Shown one piece after another: positions 38,129-53,072 of a stretch of DNA of 64,000 bases (its first letter is position 1; every line of letters begins with the position of its first letter). Below the pieces are notes generated by a model. It was not told where the DNA came from and did not search any database. It saw nothing but the letters and a program-made list of their open reading frames with translations. Origin of the DNA: Basidiobolus meristosporus CBS 931.73 (taxonomy: Eukaryota; Basidiobolomycota; Basidiobolomycetes; Basidiobolales; Basidiobolaceae). The DNA lies in contig MCFE01000013.1 of assembly GCA_002104905.1 (NCBI GenBank), positions 1 to 64,000 on the forward strand, given 5' to 3'. The translations under genes were made by a program, and so were the position numbers.

Positions 38129-38968
38129 TCAGCTCTTAGCATAGATTTGGTGGGGAGTGGTGGCGGTGGTGGTGTCAGTATGGTCCTGTTTCTGTTGAGC
38201 GTACAACTGATTACGGAACTCGGATCGGAACTGAGAGCGGTGATAAGTCCCGGCACCCACAATGCTAGCGCCCAAGAGAAATACCACCCCATAGATGTAG
38301 AGCCCTACCGGAGTCGTCTGGATAGTGGTCCCATCTCCGAAGTCATTTATATCTGGAATGATGGCGTTCGGGTTAAACTGTGGTTTGGAGGCACGAATAT
38401 ATGGACCGAAGGGCACATCTGGAGTATCCGTGATCAGTGGCGCATTGGTAAAGTCCATCTGGGCGAGCAATGGGACCTCATGCTCCATGCCGTCACTAGG
38501 TTTTATTATCAAGGTGTACGAGGACGGGGTGATGAGATTAGTGACGGAATCAACATCCAATTGGTCATTGACAGCAAACTGTCCATTAAAGCAATACGAC
38601 GCGACTAATGAAGTGCTCTCTCTAACTGGGAGGATAACATAAAATCCGCTCTTGTATCTCTGCATTGTCCACTCTCCCCAGTACTCCTCGATTTTCGTAC
38701 CCTGTTGTGCAAACGAGAACTTGACAGTCCAATAGGGTGTGGGAGCAGCGAGTGTTGGCAATGCCAATGTAATATTTCCACCGAACCGACCGGCTCTCGT
38801 GTCGAGCCAGGCAATCTGATAATTGACCTTGAATCCCTGCCAGTTGTTACTGTCTGACTCCGAATCGGCTCTCTTCACGATCCTCCCGTTTCCGGCCTCT
38901 GTGTGCATGCACAGAAACCATATCCCCATACAAAAACGAAGCAGAAGCGACCAAAGCGAGTGACCCAT
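38129..38968 (-). CDS. Secreted/type I membrane protein with a beta-rich, possibly CBM2-like ectodomain
   Basis: Single exon, 279 aa. N-terminal signal peptide (SLWSLLLRFCMGIWFLC, about 4-20), then a Lys-Arg that could be a Kex2-type site (VKRA). The ectodomain of about 180 residues is rich in aromatic and small residues (NYQIAWLDTRAGRFGGNITL; PYWTVKFSFAQQGTKIEEYW; GFYVILP). One membrane helix lies near 220-242 (GLYIYGVVFLLGASIVGAGTY), then a short Gln/Thr-rich cytosolic tail. The pattern of Trp and Gly-Phe positions recalls family 2 cellulose-binding modules, but this is a visual impression only. Probably a cell-surface protein; function unknown. Confidence 0.7.
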   Translation of the reverse strand: MGHSLWSLLLRFCMGIWFLCMHTEAGNGRIVKRADSESDSNNWQGFKVNYQIAWLDTRAGRFGGNITLALPTLAAPTPYWTVKFSFAQQGTKIEEYWGEWTMQRYKSGFYVILPVRESTSLVASYCFNGQFAVNDQLDVDSVTNLITPSSYTLIIKPSDGMEHEVPLLAQMDFTNAPLITDTPDVPFGPYIRASKPQFNPNAIIPDINDFGDGTTIQTTPVGLYIYGVVFLLGASIVGAGTYHRSQFRSEFRNQLYAQQKQDHTDTTTATTPHQIYAKS

Positions 38969-39629
38969 TGTTACGTACCACGTCTATCAATAATTGTGTG
39001 TGTACTCTATGCGGAAGAAGCGAAAATGGCTTGAAAGCCTAGATACTGGGGATGGGGGATAGATGAATAGGCAAGGAGGAAAGTTCAATCAGCTGGCAAG
39101 CAATAGGATCTATAGGAGTAGTCAAAGTTACTGAGACAAATAAAGAGCTTATGTTCAGGGCTGGAGCGGGTTATATAAAGGAATCCGGTGCAGGTAAGCA
39201 GCATTTTACGAATTCATGCATATTATCTACATTGAAGACCCTTGCAACCAGATACCCTCTGAAGATCATTAGATGACTGGCAGCCACGATGCAACTACAT
39301 GATCAAGCACTACATCCGAATCGCTCCCTAACCGTTACTACACACACACAACCATCCGTTGAAAATCCCTGGAAAATCACGTTTTGCTTGCCCCTTAAAA
39401 CCATCGTCCACCATACGCTGCATCAGCGGTTAATATCTACTGTGGTGATCAACCTACCAGCACAGGGCGGTGGTTGAAATGAACGAATTCCATGGGGTTT
39501 CATGCACTCATAAAATATTATTGATTCAAGTTTTTGGTTGTTTTATACAAGCAATGTACCTCTATTTACTACCATCTCCGTCAATCCGAACAGTGGAAAG
39601 GTCACGATACAATACCTAGACAGAAGCCC
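38969..39629. other. Intergenic between surface protein and RSC9
   Basis: 661 bases, all 5' of the minus-strand surface-protein gene and 3' of RSC9. A TTATATAAAGG element at about 39171-39181 can be read as TATA in both directions; no plus-strand gene is apparent behind it. Confidence 0.45.
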
Positions 39630-42141
39630 TCAGGCCTTCAGCTCGTTCAACACCGTCATCACTAGCTTGGCACGGTGCGGAGCTCGGGTCATGATTAATA
39701 CCAACTCCTCCTCATGGGCCAAGAGGGCATTTCGCGCACTTTGTGCATGCGAGATATTGCGAAGCAAAAGACTGGTGATCAGTGGAATGCTACTAGACTC
39801 GGTAGCGCTAGGAGGAGGCTGTCTGACCGGAGTGTTTGCTACGGTCTGCGGCTGCTTTGAGGTAACTTTGGGCTTCGGGGCTCCAAGATGGGTTTTGATG
39901 TGTGCAAGGACAGTGTTGGGTGTGGGAGCAGGTTGATCGCTAAACCGAGTGCAGGTCATCCAATGACAAGACAAATCGGATGGGTCTACCAAATGGGTTT
40001 GTTCTATGTGGTTGAGAAGGTCTTCCTCCGAATTGAGAATATGCTGGCAATCGGTCCAGCGACACTGGGTCTTGTTGTGACCAGCATCTCCAGCGAGACC
40101 ACTGCTGATGGCGGCTTTCTGTTGTATGCCTTTGATGACGATGGTTTGGATGCCATCCTGTGTGGCGACGTTGGCAACTATGTTCGGGAAGGTCGAGGTC
40201 AATGCTTGCATGAACTCCATCACCTGAAGCAGCCCTGGTGTGTTCGGGCCAAAATACGTGACATAGGAGGTGTACATCTGCACTTGGGGAACAACAGAGG
40301 CCGGGTTAGGGATGAAGAAATGCCTTAACCTTTAGAAAGAGTCAGCGCCGAATGTCAAAATCCATGGGAATTAAATGCTGTTACCATTCTGATGTGCGCT
40401 GAGGCTCCGTTAACTTGGAAAAATCGGGAACAGCCGCCACGGTGGGTTCAAGGGATTCCGCATTTGCAGATTCGGAATCTGCATTGGGGGCCACAATGTG
40501 GTTGGTCGATGGTGCGGTTTGTAGCTGGGTTGGACGGTGTTGGCGAATCGTGATCTCGGGGTCCAGATTCCATGTCAGGCACTTGATCAATATGTTGATG
40601 GAACTTTTGGGCATGTGACGCACCAATTCGAGGGAGGTCTTACTGCTGAGGTTCGAATAGCAATACAAATATTCCATGACTGCCTCCACGAGCTCCTCAT
40701 CTTTGACCAGAAGAAGATCGAACATGCGCTGGATTAGCTTGTCGTCAACCACTGAGAGGATACTTTCATTGGCCTCGTTGAGAGCGAAGCGGGTCAATGA
40801 ATGAATACTGCCTAATATCAGGGCCTTGTCGGTCGTATAGAGCAAATGCTTCAGTGGCTTGATGAACCGAGCACTGCGGTTCTTCAGTAGAATGAACGGA
40901 GACAGATTCTCGAAAGTGTCCAAGCAGAGCTGTCGGAGCTCGATCTTTTTGCTGCTCGAGGGCAGCTCGATGCCTTTGGTCAGTACTTCCAGCAGAGCAT
41001 CGTGTGAGGCCAAACACTGCGCGTTGTGGCCCAAGAACGAAAGGTTGCGCGTGATGTGAGCGATCTGCAGTGACCTTTCCATCCAGATATCATTGGTGGT
41101 GGTGTTGAAGAAATCGTCAAAATTGGTTTGGTCAGCGTTCAGATTGAAATGAGAAAGCAACACATCTAAGAGACCGGGGATGCTGTCGATCCGGAACGTG
41201 TCGTCGCATCTATAGGAAAGGATGATGAGGTTATTGAAAGCCCAGTCAATTTCGTTTGGCAAGGTTGATTTCAGAGCCAAGAGGATTCTATTTTGCGGGC
41301 CAGGCTCGGTGTGAATCTCTGCGTCTACTGGTTACTACAATTCGCATTTTAACGGTATACACAATGGCAAATACCTTCGTTGGCGTATGCAGGCAAGGGG
41401 ACAGGGTAGGATGGTGTTTGTGTCGTCCCGTTCGGCAGTTGCATCGCTTCCAGTGGGTTCATCGCAGAAGGGTAGCCACGGCCACTCAGATCGACCATCT
41501 GCCTTTTAGGCTCGGGTAGGTATTGTGAGCCTGAGACACAATTGAGTATGGACATTGCTAAGGCGAGGCGAGCCTGTATTTTTCTTACCAGGTCGATGGT
41601 GATTCTTCGAAGGAGCTGGGCTCGAAGGGGTTCTTTCGCGTGGTGTGTGGGCTCTGGAAGATATCTGGGGACTTGGAATTGGCTGGCCCCAATACACCTC
41701 TTTCTCATACGCCTCCAAATACTTTGTGTACACCGATTTCATCATGTAGGCACTGTTGGTGCAAGTAGGCGGGAGGTTTAACGGGATCGTTAGATTTCTC
41801 CACCCTTTCTCTGCGGTAACCTAAGGATGAGGGAAATTAGAGGTCAGATACTAAGGTGTGGGTAACTTGACTGCGCAAATCATACCTTGTCATAACCTCC
41901 ACGTGCAACCACTGACTTGTATATCTCCAGCAAGTCGAGTTTCCGAGAACCAAGCACGGGCTCCCTCTGTAACAAAGTGCTAAAATAAGAGGCGACATTA
42001 ATCTCCGTCAAAACGGTTGTCACTCTTCAGTCGATTGCTGGCAATAGTATACCCTCTTTGTTTGTGAAATTTCTCTAGTTTCGCTATGAATTCCTCGTAT
42101 TCAGGAGTTCTGTTGATCGTGTCAATCAAATTTACCCTCAT
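39630..42141 (-). CDS. RSC9: ARID-domain chromatin remodeller subunit Rsc9/ARID2-like
   Basis: Subunit of a RSC/PBAF-type SWI/SNF complex. Six exons: 42053-42141, 41886-41979, 41589-41820, 41375-41530, 40385-41318 and 39630-40323; 732 aa. The ARID spans exons 1-3: INRTPEYEEFIAKLEKFHKQ, RGTLLQREPVLGSRKLDLLEIYKSV, VARGGYDKVTAEKGWRNL. After a Pro/Ser linker there is a helical repeat domain starting RILLALKSTLPNEIDWAFNNL, as in Rsc9. The C-terminal exon holds two C2H2-type fingers (CRWTDCQ ... HIEQTH; CHWMTCTRF ... HIKTH) and a conserved helix (ITSLLLRNISHAQSARNALL). The correct first donor is GTATAC after KQRG; a downstream donor would break the ARID frame. Confidence 0.88.
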
Positions 42142-42702
42142 TTTCTTCTAGAGAACTCCAAGTTCTACCTGTGGAAAATATTGGAACGCGAAAACTGAAA
42201 AGTGCACAAAACACAATCTGTAGACGGAGTTGTTGTTGGGAGTTAATTTGGTTAAATCAGGGAATGCTAGACTTGATTGATTAGAAAGTGAGCAAGTTGG
42301 TTTAACCGCCGATGGATGTTAATGTCATGTATATTTGATGTTATCAAGATTGCGATTGTTCGATTCGTTACACACCGTGAAAAAGTACCATGACTGTGTT
42401 CGATTCCTTGAACTTCGAGTGATTATTATCAATCGCAGTAAGTTCTATACTCGTATTATACATTAACGGTATCTTCCTTCTACCCTTCATTCTATTTTGC
42501 ACCCCAATTTCCACAAATGATTTGATGGAAAATATAAACTCTTACAACGCTAGGAAGTGGTGAGACAGTTCTTTCTGCCATCTTCATTATTTGTAGAATA
42601 CAACTTGACGTACAACACGGTATCTAGACAAGAGGCATCACTCACGACCAGTTTGTTAAATTCGAAGATATCACTTGGTCATTCTGAGGGCAATCAATTA
42701 TT
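42142..42702. other. Divergent promoter region, RSC9 / VAC7
   Basis: 561 AT-rich bases between divergent starts. No supported ORF or repeat. Confidence 0.45.
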
Positions 42703-44742
42703 ATGTTGGATCGACTGACTGATTTAGACGATCACGAGTTGGACGAACAGGCGGCCATATTCCTTCATGCGAAGAAGAGCAAGAAGTCAGTCGATATGTT
42801 TTATCTTCATTTCTTGGCTTATTGACCTAACCTTATCGTACAATAGAGATCCGCAGTCCCGTTTCATTTCCAAGGGACACCGTAAAAATCAGCATAGCGA
42901 CGCAGAGAGTCTTGTCACTTCCTTTGAGGATAAATCCGGTTTCAAATTCCGACCACTTGCGGAGCCTGCCACACACGCGGAGGACAAGAGGAGGACACTC
43001 AAAGGGAAATCCTCTTTGAATACATTTCAGCCCCGAGAGTTGAGCGTTGAAACTTCGGATAGTGCCTTAAATTCTCTACGAGCCCGCAGAAGCAATGAGG
43101 TAACCCTTCACTCAACTGTTCGCTGATGAGTAAAGTGTGTTTGGGGCTAACAATAACATACCCCATTTAGTCTGATATCCCCACCTCAAATAACTCTCGG
43201 ATCTCCAAGAAGCCTTCGAAGGCTTTCAGCAACTTGGGGGAAAGCAAACGGGCCAATAGGTTATTTTCATATACTAGTGATGGAGGGGGTAAGGTATATT
43301 GTTGCGCTATTGGGGCTGAAAGTGTTTGTCTAACATACCACCAATACCACCGCAGATTCCGAGGAAGAAGAATATTTCGTGTACCCCAAGCATCGCGCCT
43401 ATCGACGAAATTCCCCCAAGCGTACGAGTAGTAGCATCTCTCTAAACGAAGCTGTAGAAAAGCAAACTCGACTGCATTCTGGAGGAAGTGGAGCGTCGAA
43501 TAACCCATCCATGATCCACTCGCGTAAAAGCGAACTGAATAAGGTCCCATCTCCTAGGATCACCAGGTCGGAATACTATCAGCAAATGGGCTCGACTGAT
43601 CAAGAACGCCGGACAGACCGGTATTATTCGCATCAACATCAACCTAGCTACATCTCAGATACAGAGGATGATATAGAATACATTTCACAGCGGAGACATG
43701 ATAAACGTACTGGACGCTTGTTGACTGTCCCTAAAGGATCGAAACAACGTGAGGAATCACTTGGGCCTAGGTCTTTCAGACGTTCGAGGCAGCAAGACCC
43801 AGCATGGAACGGGGAATCGGAGGAGGACGAAGAAACACTGCCACTCTTCTGGAAAATGAACCCGGAGACCAAAAGGCGTAAAAGGTAGGCAATCTAGAGT
43901 CGCCTTGAATTCTTGCAAGCCGTATACAAATCTGGCATTCTAGGAAGACTAAGAAGGTCAACCCGATTTTTGGGACTCTTTCGGTTTTTGTCATTCTTGT
44001 TGCGCTATGCATTCTGTATTCCTACACGACAATCCCCCTGGACGATGTTAGTCCAATAAGCTTCACCAATATATTGGCCGCCGAGAAAGAGCTGGTATTT
44101 GACCTACATCTACGTGGCCACAATTGGAACATATGGCCGGTTGAGGTGACCACCATCGACATCGGAGTGTTCGCCACCGCAAAGAAGAAGAATGAGACCT
44201 CCGTTCCATCCAATTTCACACGTGTAGCGGCCACAGGTAGATCCCATGTTCGTTACCATGATTTGATGCGCTCGTACCAACCCTCATTCGGCAGGAACCA
44301 CGCCAGCCGAGTTTCTAGGAAACGTGGACCATTTGGACGAGCCCATCGTGTTCGCCTCTGGATGGGGTTTCCAGGAAACTGTATCCACGGTGATTGCGCA
44401 ATTTCGACTTCGAAATCCAGGCAGCCCCAACGAAGAGGGGGAAAACAAATGGTAGGCTCAATGCAGACTACATTTATCTGGTGGCACAACTAACAAAAGC
44501 CCTACAGGTACTCGATTCTGCGCAACCCTTACGATTTGACCGTTCGTGGCGTTCTCAAATACAAGCTCCTATTTCGCACACATGCAATCCGAATCTGCGC
44601 CATCCAAAGCTTAGACCCCACCGGGGACGGACTGAAGTACGAGTCGCTGGTGTTGTGCGACCGAGAGAATTGGGATCCACAGCAAGATGGTTACGTTAGG
44701 CGGACCATATCCTCCCCCAGCTCGTACCCCACTCCCTTGTAG
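42703..44742 (+). CDS. VAC7: Vac7-type regulator of the Fab1 PI(3)P 5-kinase
   Basis: Vacuolar membrane protein that activates Fab1 and so controls PI(3,5)P2 and vacuole size in yeast. Seven exons: 42703-42785, 42847-43099, 43171-43288, 43356-43884, 43944-44236, 44295-44451 and 44508-44742; 555 aa. The long Ser/Arg-rich cytosolic N-part is disordered. One membrane helix (FGTLSVFVILVALCILYSY) is followed by the luminal Vac7 domain: SPISFTNILAAEKELVFDL and LRGHNWNIWPVEVTTIDIGVFA. The conserved end reads RNPYDLTVRGVLKYKLLF, then SLVLCDRENWDP. The combination of a single helix and this lumenal block is typical of Vac7. Confidence 0.85.
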
Positions 44743-45054
44743 CTCTGATCTTTTCTACCCCATAAGCCTATCCCCATAGCATTCATTTCTTTTGCTGACA
44801 AATTTTGTTCCTTCAGCCTAAAGCCAGTCTTTGCTTCAAGCCATATTGAAGTCCAAAGAGTTGTCAATACCCTTACGATGTAATATAATCTATAAGACTG
44901 CCCTTGTATAACCAACGACCAGGGCAAGCTAACCCCTTATATTAAACTACCCACCTGTAACTTTGAAATATTTGTTTTGCTGCGTGCTTTACTTGTATAC
45001 ACACTGATAGTAGTATATTATTGAAATACATATGTGACATTTATGAACGAGCGG
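44743..45054. other. Convergent intergenic region, VAC7 / Sec7 gene
   Basis: 312 AT-rich bases between two gene ends; nothing else seen. Confidence 0.45.
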
Positions 45055-48000
45055 TTAGCCAGCCCGGATTCTAAATTTAGCACCACCGGCTGTCATGGTG
45101 GTGGCGGTGGTATTCGCGTCAACGTGATAATTCGGCCTGCCACTCGATGGATTAGTGGTGGCAGGATACTGACTCTTGTGTGGTCCCTTATGATACACTT
45201 GCGGGGTACTCGATGGTGGATTTCTTCCTCGGGAGTGGTTTGACGAAGGAGCAGCTGTTGGATTAGGGCGGAGCTTGTTGGATGTTGGGTATGAGGGCTG
45301 AGGGCGTAAGCACGTGGATGATTTACTGGGCATTTTCATCGGGTATTTCATGTGAACCGATGTCCGAAGCTCTGGTGATGTGGTGGAGGTGATTGGGGCC
45401 TGCAGACACTGGACAAGTTCATGCCCGGATAATATTGGCGAATGCGTGGAGTCCTCAGAAATGAGATGATTCTTCAATCTACGAATGATCATCTCCAGTT
45501 CGGAGTTCGTATGGTTGAATGTGTTTGCAAAGGTGGTGGTGATTTTCTCGAGCCAAACGGTGCGCTCCCCGGCCGACTCCACGCCAAACATGAATTTCTT
45601 ACGGGATTGTCCACTGCTATCTCCTGGAAAGCCGATCTGGAAAGTGTGTTGCATGAACGGGGGCTCGACTATCACAGTCCAGGCTGGGATACTGGAGTAT
45701 TTCCGACTTCTAGCACCGAGTTTGATGAACGTCATACACTTGCGTCCCAATGAGGTGGCCTTCACCGTAAACGTTAGGGAATTGGTGTAGGTGAAATCAA
45801 GCATCGGGGTATCGCAAACCAAGCCATCACCCACAGGCTTGATTCTTAGATCTCGGTCAGCTGCAGGAATCGTGATAGTAAGACGGGTTGAAGTACCGTC
45901 GATCACAAGATGGCAATCCAACGGGAATCTGGTCTCGATGGAAAGGGCCTGGTAGTCCCTGTCGTCCAGTGCGGTTTCCAACTTGTCCTGGCGGATAGAT
46001 TGAAATATCTCGATCAGGGTGCTTTCCGGGATATCGGAATTGGCATCCATCGCACGGAAACGCTCTATGAAATCAGGGAGATCCATCTTCACTTTCGTGG
46101 GGGATTTCCGGTTGTGCAGGTCGGCGTTGAGGGCCATCATAAAGAATGCCAATTTGATCGCCGTCTCAACATCGTACTTCACATATTGTGTGTTCGCACG
46201 ATGCCAACGTCTGGCAAATGCCCCAACCAGATAATCTATCACATTACCATCGCCAGGTAGCCGGAATGAGGCCAGGAAGACTCTTAGAGCATCGTCAATA
46301 CGTATACCAGCAAACTTGAACCGATCTAAATAGGAATTGAGGATGGTGTGATTGCTTGGCATCCCAAGAAACTTCCCTATCTGCTTCCGGCTAAGCTCAG
46401 GGGTTTTATGAAGGAAGGTGGAAATACTAAGTGGATCCGCACGAAGAGCACCTTTATCAATCATATACATGATGCCTTCGTACGGATTCACATTGAAACG
46501 GCGCACTGTGCTTGCGATGAGTGGATGCAACTCGCCCATTGGATTGCGGGACGAGGAAGGCGCCTTGCCGTCTTCTATAGCTTTTCTTCCCTGACGCTCC
46601 TTTTCTCGAGAGGCGGAGAAGCTAATACTGCTCAGATCGATAATATGCTTCACCATAAACCGCGAATTCAAGGTGTAGTTATGCGAGGCTTCTCTTGAGA
46701 CTGGTTTTGCAACCACCAGCAAGTCGTTCATCAATAGTAAGTATCGGTTTTTTACTGCGTTACTATTAATGATTTGCAAGGCAAACCCTTGATAGATGAC
46801 GCTCCGCGTTTCGTTCCAAGTGGGTTTTTCGATCTCTTTTGCTTTGTTAGGGCCTCTGGAAGGGTTTTCGGAGACCGGTATTGTGACGGCCGTTGATGAC
46901 TGCTGAATGGTCGAATCCTTCCCACCATCGTGTTCGTCATTTGCCAGTTGAGGAATAGGTTTGGTATTTTTGGTTGCATGAATTCCCTTTTTAGTTGAGC
47001 TGGCTTCTTTGGGTTTTGTGGATTGATCGGCATCAGCATCAACTTCGGTCGATTCTAAACTCACATTCAAATCCTGCTTACTACCATGCCCTGGAACCCT
47101 ACTTGCATCTGGTTTATCGCGCACTTTGTTGGAGGCGGGGGTGTTTTCCGGTTTATACAAAGCATGCTCGCTGGCCGAAGTTGGAGTGGTGCTAGCGACC
47201 TCACAGTTGACTGATTCTTCGGAAGAATTATGGTTACAAGAAACAATGCTTTCATCGGATGAAATGGATTCGACCGGAACGGATTGCTGCTGTAGGAGGC
47301 TCTTCCGAGTGACATTGGTATCAATATGAAGTAGCTGTGGTGCAATTCGCCTAGATTTCCGTCGTAGCGAATTAGATTGCCCAAGGATGGAGGGCTTTTT
47401 CTTCTTTAAATGTGGCAGTATTCCTTTGACTACTCCAGCCGACTCAATCATGCTGAAACGCTTTATGTAAGGTACGCTAATTCGTGAGTTATGGATTGAC
47501 TCCGTTTTGGTTTGAGTGCGAGAAGTTGAAGAATCAACGGGCGAATCCTGGTTTTTGTCAGCTATTATGACTGATGACTCGGTAGGTATTCCATCTTCCG
47601 GTGTGGCTGGTATGCTTTTACTGGCTTCGTTACCTTCCGACGAATCCCCAGGGATAGCACAAGGCTGTAGGATAGGAGAGTCAGAGTCAAGCTCGTTTTC
47701 GCGGAGCGAAGTACTGCCTGGTGGACTAGTGCTTCGAGGAGAAGCCGATAAATCTAATCCTTCTAGGGAGAATGGTAGATTTAACCTATCGGTGAGGGCA
47801 GTCAAAAAGAAGGAAGGTCCGATGTCCGAAGGAGAGAGGGGGGACGGTGAGCGCTCATCTTGATCTGGGATTGATTTCGTTGCGGAGAGGAACGGGGAAA
47901 GTAAAGGACTAGGAGGGATTGTAACTTCTACCGCACGATGATCGTCTTTTGATTCCTGTGGGTAAACGATTTGAGGAGGCGCTTCACTTGGCATGGGTTT

Positions 48001-49324
48001 ACCGGTTGATAACTGTTTTCGCTCAGCAATGTCTTCAACGATAACCGAACAAAGTTTCTCCTTGGTTAGCCGCATCTCTAGTGAAGAGCGGGTGTTGAAT
48101 TGTACTCGAGATGCTTTGATCTCTTTGCTCGGAGGAAACAAGCCTTGATATTCATCATTTCGAAGTGAAGAATCTGACACCAGTTGCTCCGGAACTGCTG
48201 GTTGGAATAAGGCGCGCGACTCACTTGGATTCTGGATCACGATTCTGCTCACCTTTGGCTTATGAAACTTGATGGCTCCTGATGAGAGCTTTCGAGTAAT
48301 GGAAGAAATTAGATCCAATGCATCCTCTGGTGTCGATGCTTCTCCGCTATCGGAGTAAACAAGACCTAGTGAAGACGTAGGTGTGTCTGCACCTTCCGTT
48401 TTCCAGCTTTTCATGATCCCCGAGATACGGTCTCTCTTTGGCTCCTGGGTCGCATTAAACTTTTGCGAGAAAAAGCCCAGGGGCCCCTCGGAGTAGACAG
48501 TATTTGGCTCTTTCTCCCGGTATGCGTGAGATGAATAGGTACGAAGTAACTCGGCATTTCTGGTGGCTCCATTAGAGATGGCATTGAATGAACGCGATCT
48601 TCGAGCCAATGGACGTTTCGACATTTTTATTCCCAAGCTAGCGCCCATAATATCATCATGTTCACCAAATGAGCTGTCCTCGATTTCTAGGTTCAGTGAA
48701 CAAGATCAACGTTAATAAACTAGAGCGCACACACAACTTTTCTTCAAACATGATCGAACCTTGAGGGGTCTCAACGGGCGATTGTACGCACGGTACTTGA
48801 TCAGCTTGATCCTCTTCGGGTTGTTCCGGAGGCTCCAGGAGTATCCCCGAATTTAGTTCCTCATTGAATGACCTGGACCTTCTAAGATGTTTCCTTCGAT
48901 AGCTCATTTCTTTCGTATGTGATGCCTCTTGAGTTTGATCTAACGGTATGGAAACATGTTCCAAAATGGCCTCAGTGTCATTCAAGGAAAGAGATCTCCG
49001 TAAAAGTTTACTCCTTTCTTTCCGCTGCTCTTGTTTATCAACTGGTCCCTTTCTCAGACCATGACTGGGAATTTTGTTAACTCGTATGGCTGCTGCACGT
49101 CTGAGTTTGTTAGAGGTTGGGCTTATTGGACTCTCTTTGCCCCTGTCTCTGACGTCTAGGAATCCAAAGCTCTCTGAAACCGAGTTCAGCAGACTACTGT
49201 CCGTCTGGATAGTAAGCCCCTTGAACCCAGAGGGCGGACTCTGGGTAGACTGTGCATTATCGGACGGGGTGGAGCTGTCCGCAAAGAAGATGGGTAACGA
49301 AGGTGGTAATATCGAGTCTTCCAT
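45055..49324 (-). CDS. Sec7-PH Arf guanine nucleotide exchange factor (Syt1/Sec74-like)
   Basis: Activates Arf GTPases at membranes. Two exons, 48760-49324 and 45055-48686; 1398 aa. The N-terminal about 800 residues are Ser-rich and disordered with repeated RRSLSLND/RRSRSFNE-type basophilic phosphorylation motifs. A split or degenerate PH-like strand set near 818 (IYQGFALQIINSNAVKNRYLL) precedes the Sec7 domain at about 930-1110: LSISTFLHKTPELSRKQIGKFLG, FLASFRLPGD, NADLHN. A PH domain follows (TFIKLGARSRKYSSIPAW ... TVWLEKITTTFAN), then a Pro/Ser tail. The catalytic glutamate finger that normally ends FRLPGE is Asp here (codon GAT near 46255). Assignment among fungal Sec7-PH proteins is uncertain. 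Confidence 0.85.
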
Positions 49325-50840
49325 ACATCCAAAATTTCCCGCTCACAAAACGAGGATGTCGCGGGGCTGATAGAAAAATGGCTTTTCGCTTGTAGAAGTA
49401 ACTGTTGAAGAGACAAAGTAAGTTGAATGGTTCGAATTTTGAGAAGGAGACCCTCGCTGTTTGGATACGAAGGTTCAACGGCTCAAGGGCTACTTGGACG
49501 TAATACTGTTTGCTTGGCGGGCTATTTTACAAATACACTTGGACACGAGGGGAAAGGTATAGTGTCACGAAAATACAGTTGGGATAGATATGGTAGTTGT
49601 ATAGGCTGACTGTGTGGCGTGCAAGCGGGACGGAGAATCTTCTAAGTTGGAATCAATAAAACCTTTGGAAATCTCAAGTTGCCTTGTCACCCAAACTGGT
49701 ATTGAAGTCTGAGAAGTGAAGAGAGGTTCGAAAAGGCTAAGGTACAGATTACTGCAACGAAAAGGGAGACAAGTGGTGAAAAATACTGTGGTGTTTCAAA
49801 GTTCCAGCGAAAAATGCAATCAATAAACCCGCCCAATTAGTGCGCTAAATATACAGTATATATTGAAGGGGTAGTATATGGAGGAAATATAAACAACTCA
49901 ATAATCCAATAATAATGTGGTATCCATTTGGTGAAAACAAATTACTTTGACCAGAAATAGAATGTCATGTAACAATTCATGTATCCCTATCATATCCCGC
50001 TTCAGGACTACCTCAGTGCCTACTCATTAGTGCGAAAAAGGGACTTGACTATACTGAATGTACGTTGAAGAAACATTCATATGTTCTCTGCAGCTCTGAT
50101 CTACACTTCCTTTTCATGCGAGTGACTTGTACATTAGTAATATTGTGCGACACCAAATAAGCTGCATCATTGGGATTGGAGCAGTCCACTGTAGTGTGAA
50201 ATGTCATCCTACAGGTTCACAACGTGCTGTCCATTCTCATTATTCTGTATATTGAAATTAAGCAATTTTCTTGTGCAAGCACTTGAACTCCTGGAGCATC
50301 AATGATATGACCTTATTGGGGACCGACATACATTTTGATATCTCGATCCTATGCTGCTTCATTGATTAAGGAGCTACTCGATAAATTCGATATAAACTAG
50401 GTCTCTGGCCTATCTCTTTCGATGTAGACGAAGCGATACCAGTCTGCTTGGCAGAAGTTGTTTGCTTGCCAATCCACCAGTAGAAACGCCATTTAGAAGG
50501 CAACGACTGATAAGGCGGTTGTAGCCTAATGGAAAAGATGCACTTTTATATCTCTAGTATGTTTTGTGAGCCACGGTAGACTGGAAAATACAAGCACCAC
50601 GTGGTTGAGACAGAAGACTCTCGAACCAGTTTCAAGTGTTGTTTGCCGTAGTCGTTGGCTCTTCTAGGCATCTATGATCAAGGACCACGTAAATCAATGC
50701 ACCTAGAATGTATGCTCAATGAAATGGCGAATTTATTCATATTTACGTGAAAGTGATTTAATTATGTGAACCGGAATTTTGTAATGTCCATAATGAATTA
50801 ATTGTTTGAAGAGGTAGAATATCCTTCACTCATAAGTTAT
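49325..50840. other. Intergenic, Sec7 gene promoter and MET17 3' flank
   Basis: 1.5 kb of AT-rich DNA without a supported ORF. An A-box-like TAGCCTAATGG near 50526 has no matching B box or cloverleaf, so no tRNA is called. Confidence 0.5.

Positions 50841-53072
<2,232 letters not shown>

Noticed and set aside
42024-42141. Longer first exon of RSC9 ending at a GTGACA donor
   Set aside because: That donor is in the wrong phase for the next exon; the GTATAC donor at 42052 gives an uninterrupted ARID motif.
50515-50630. tRNA-like A box (TAGCCTAATGG)
   Set aside because: No B box of the GGTTCGANNC type at the right distance and no plausible cloverleaf stems.
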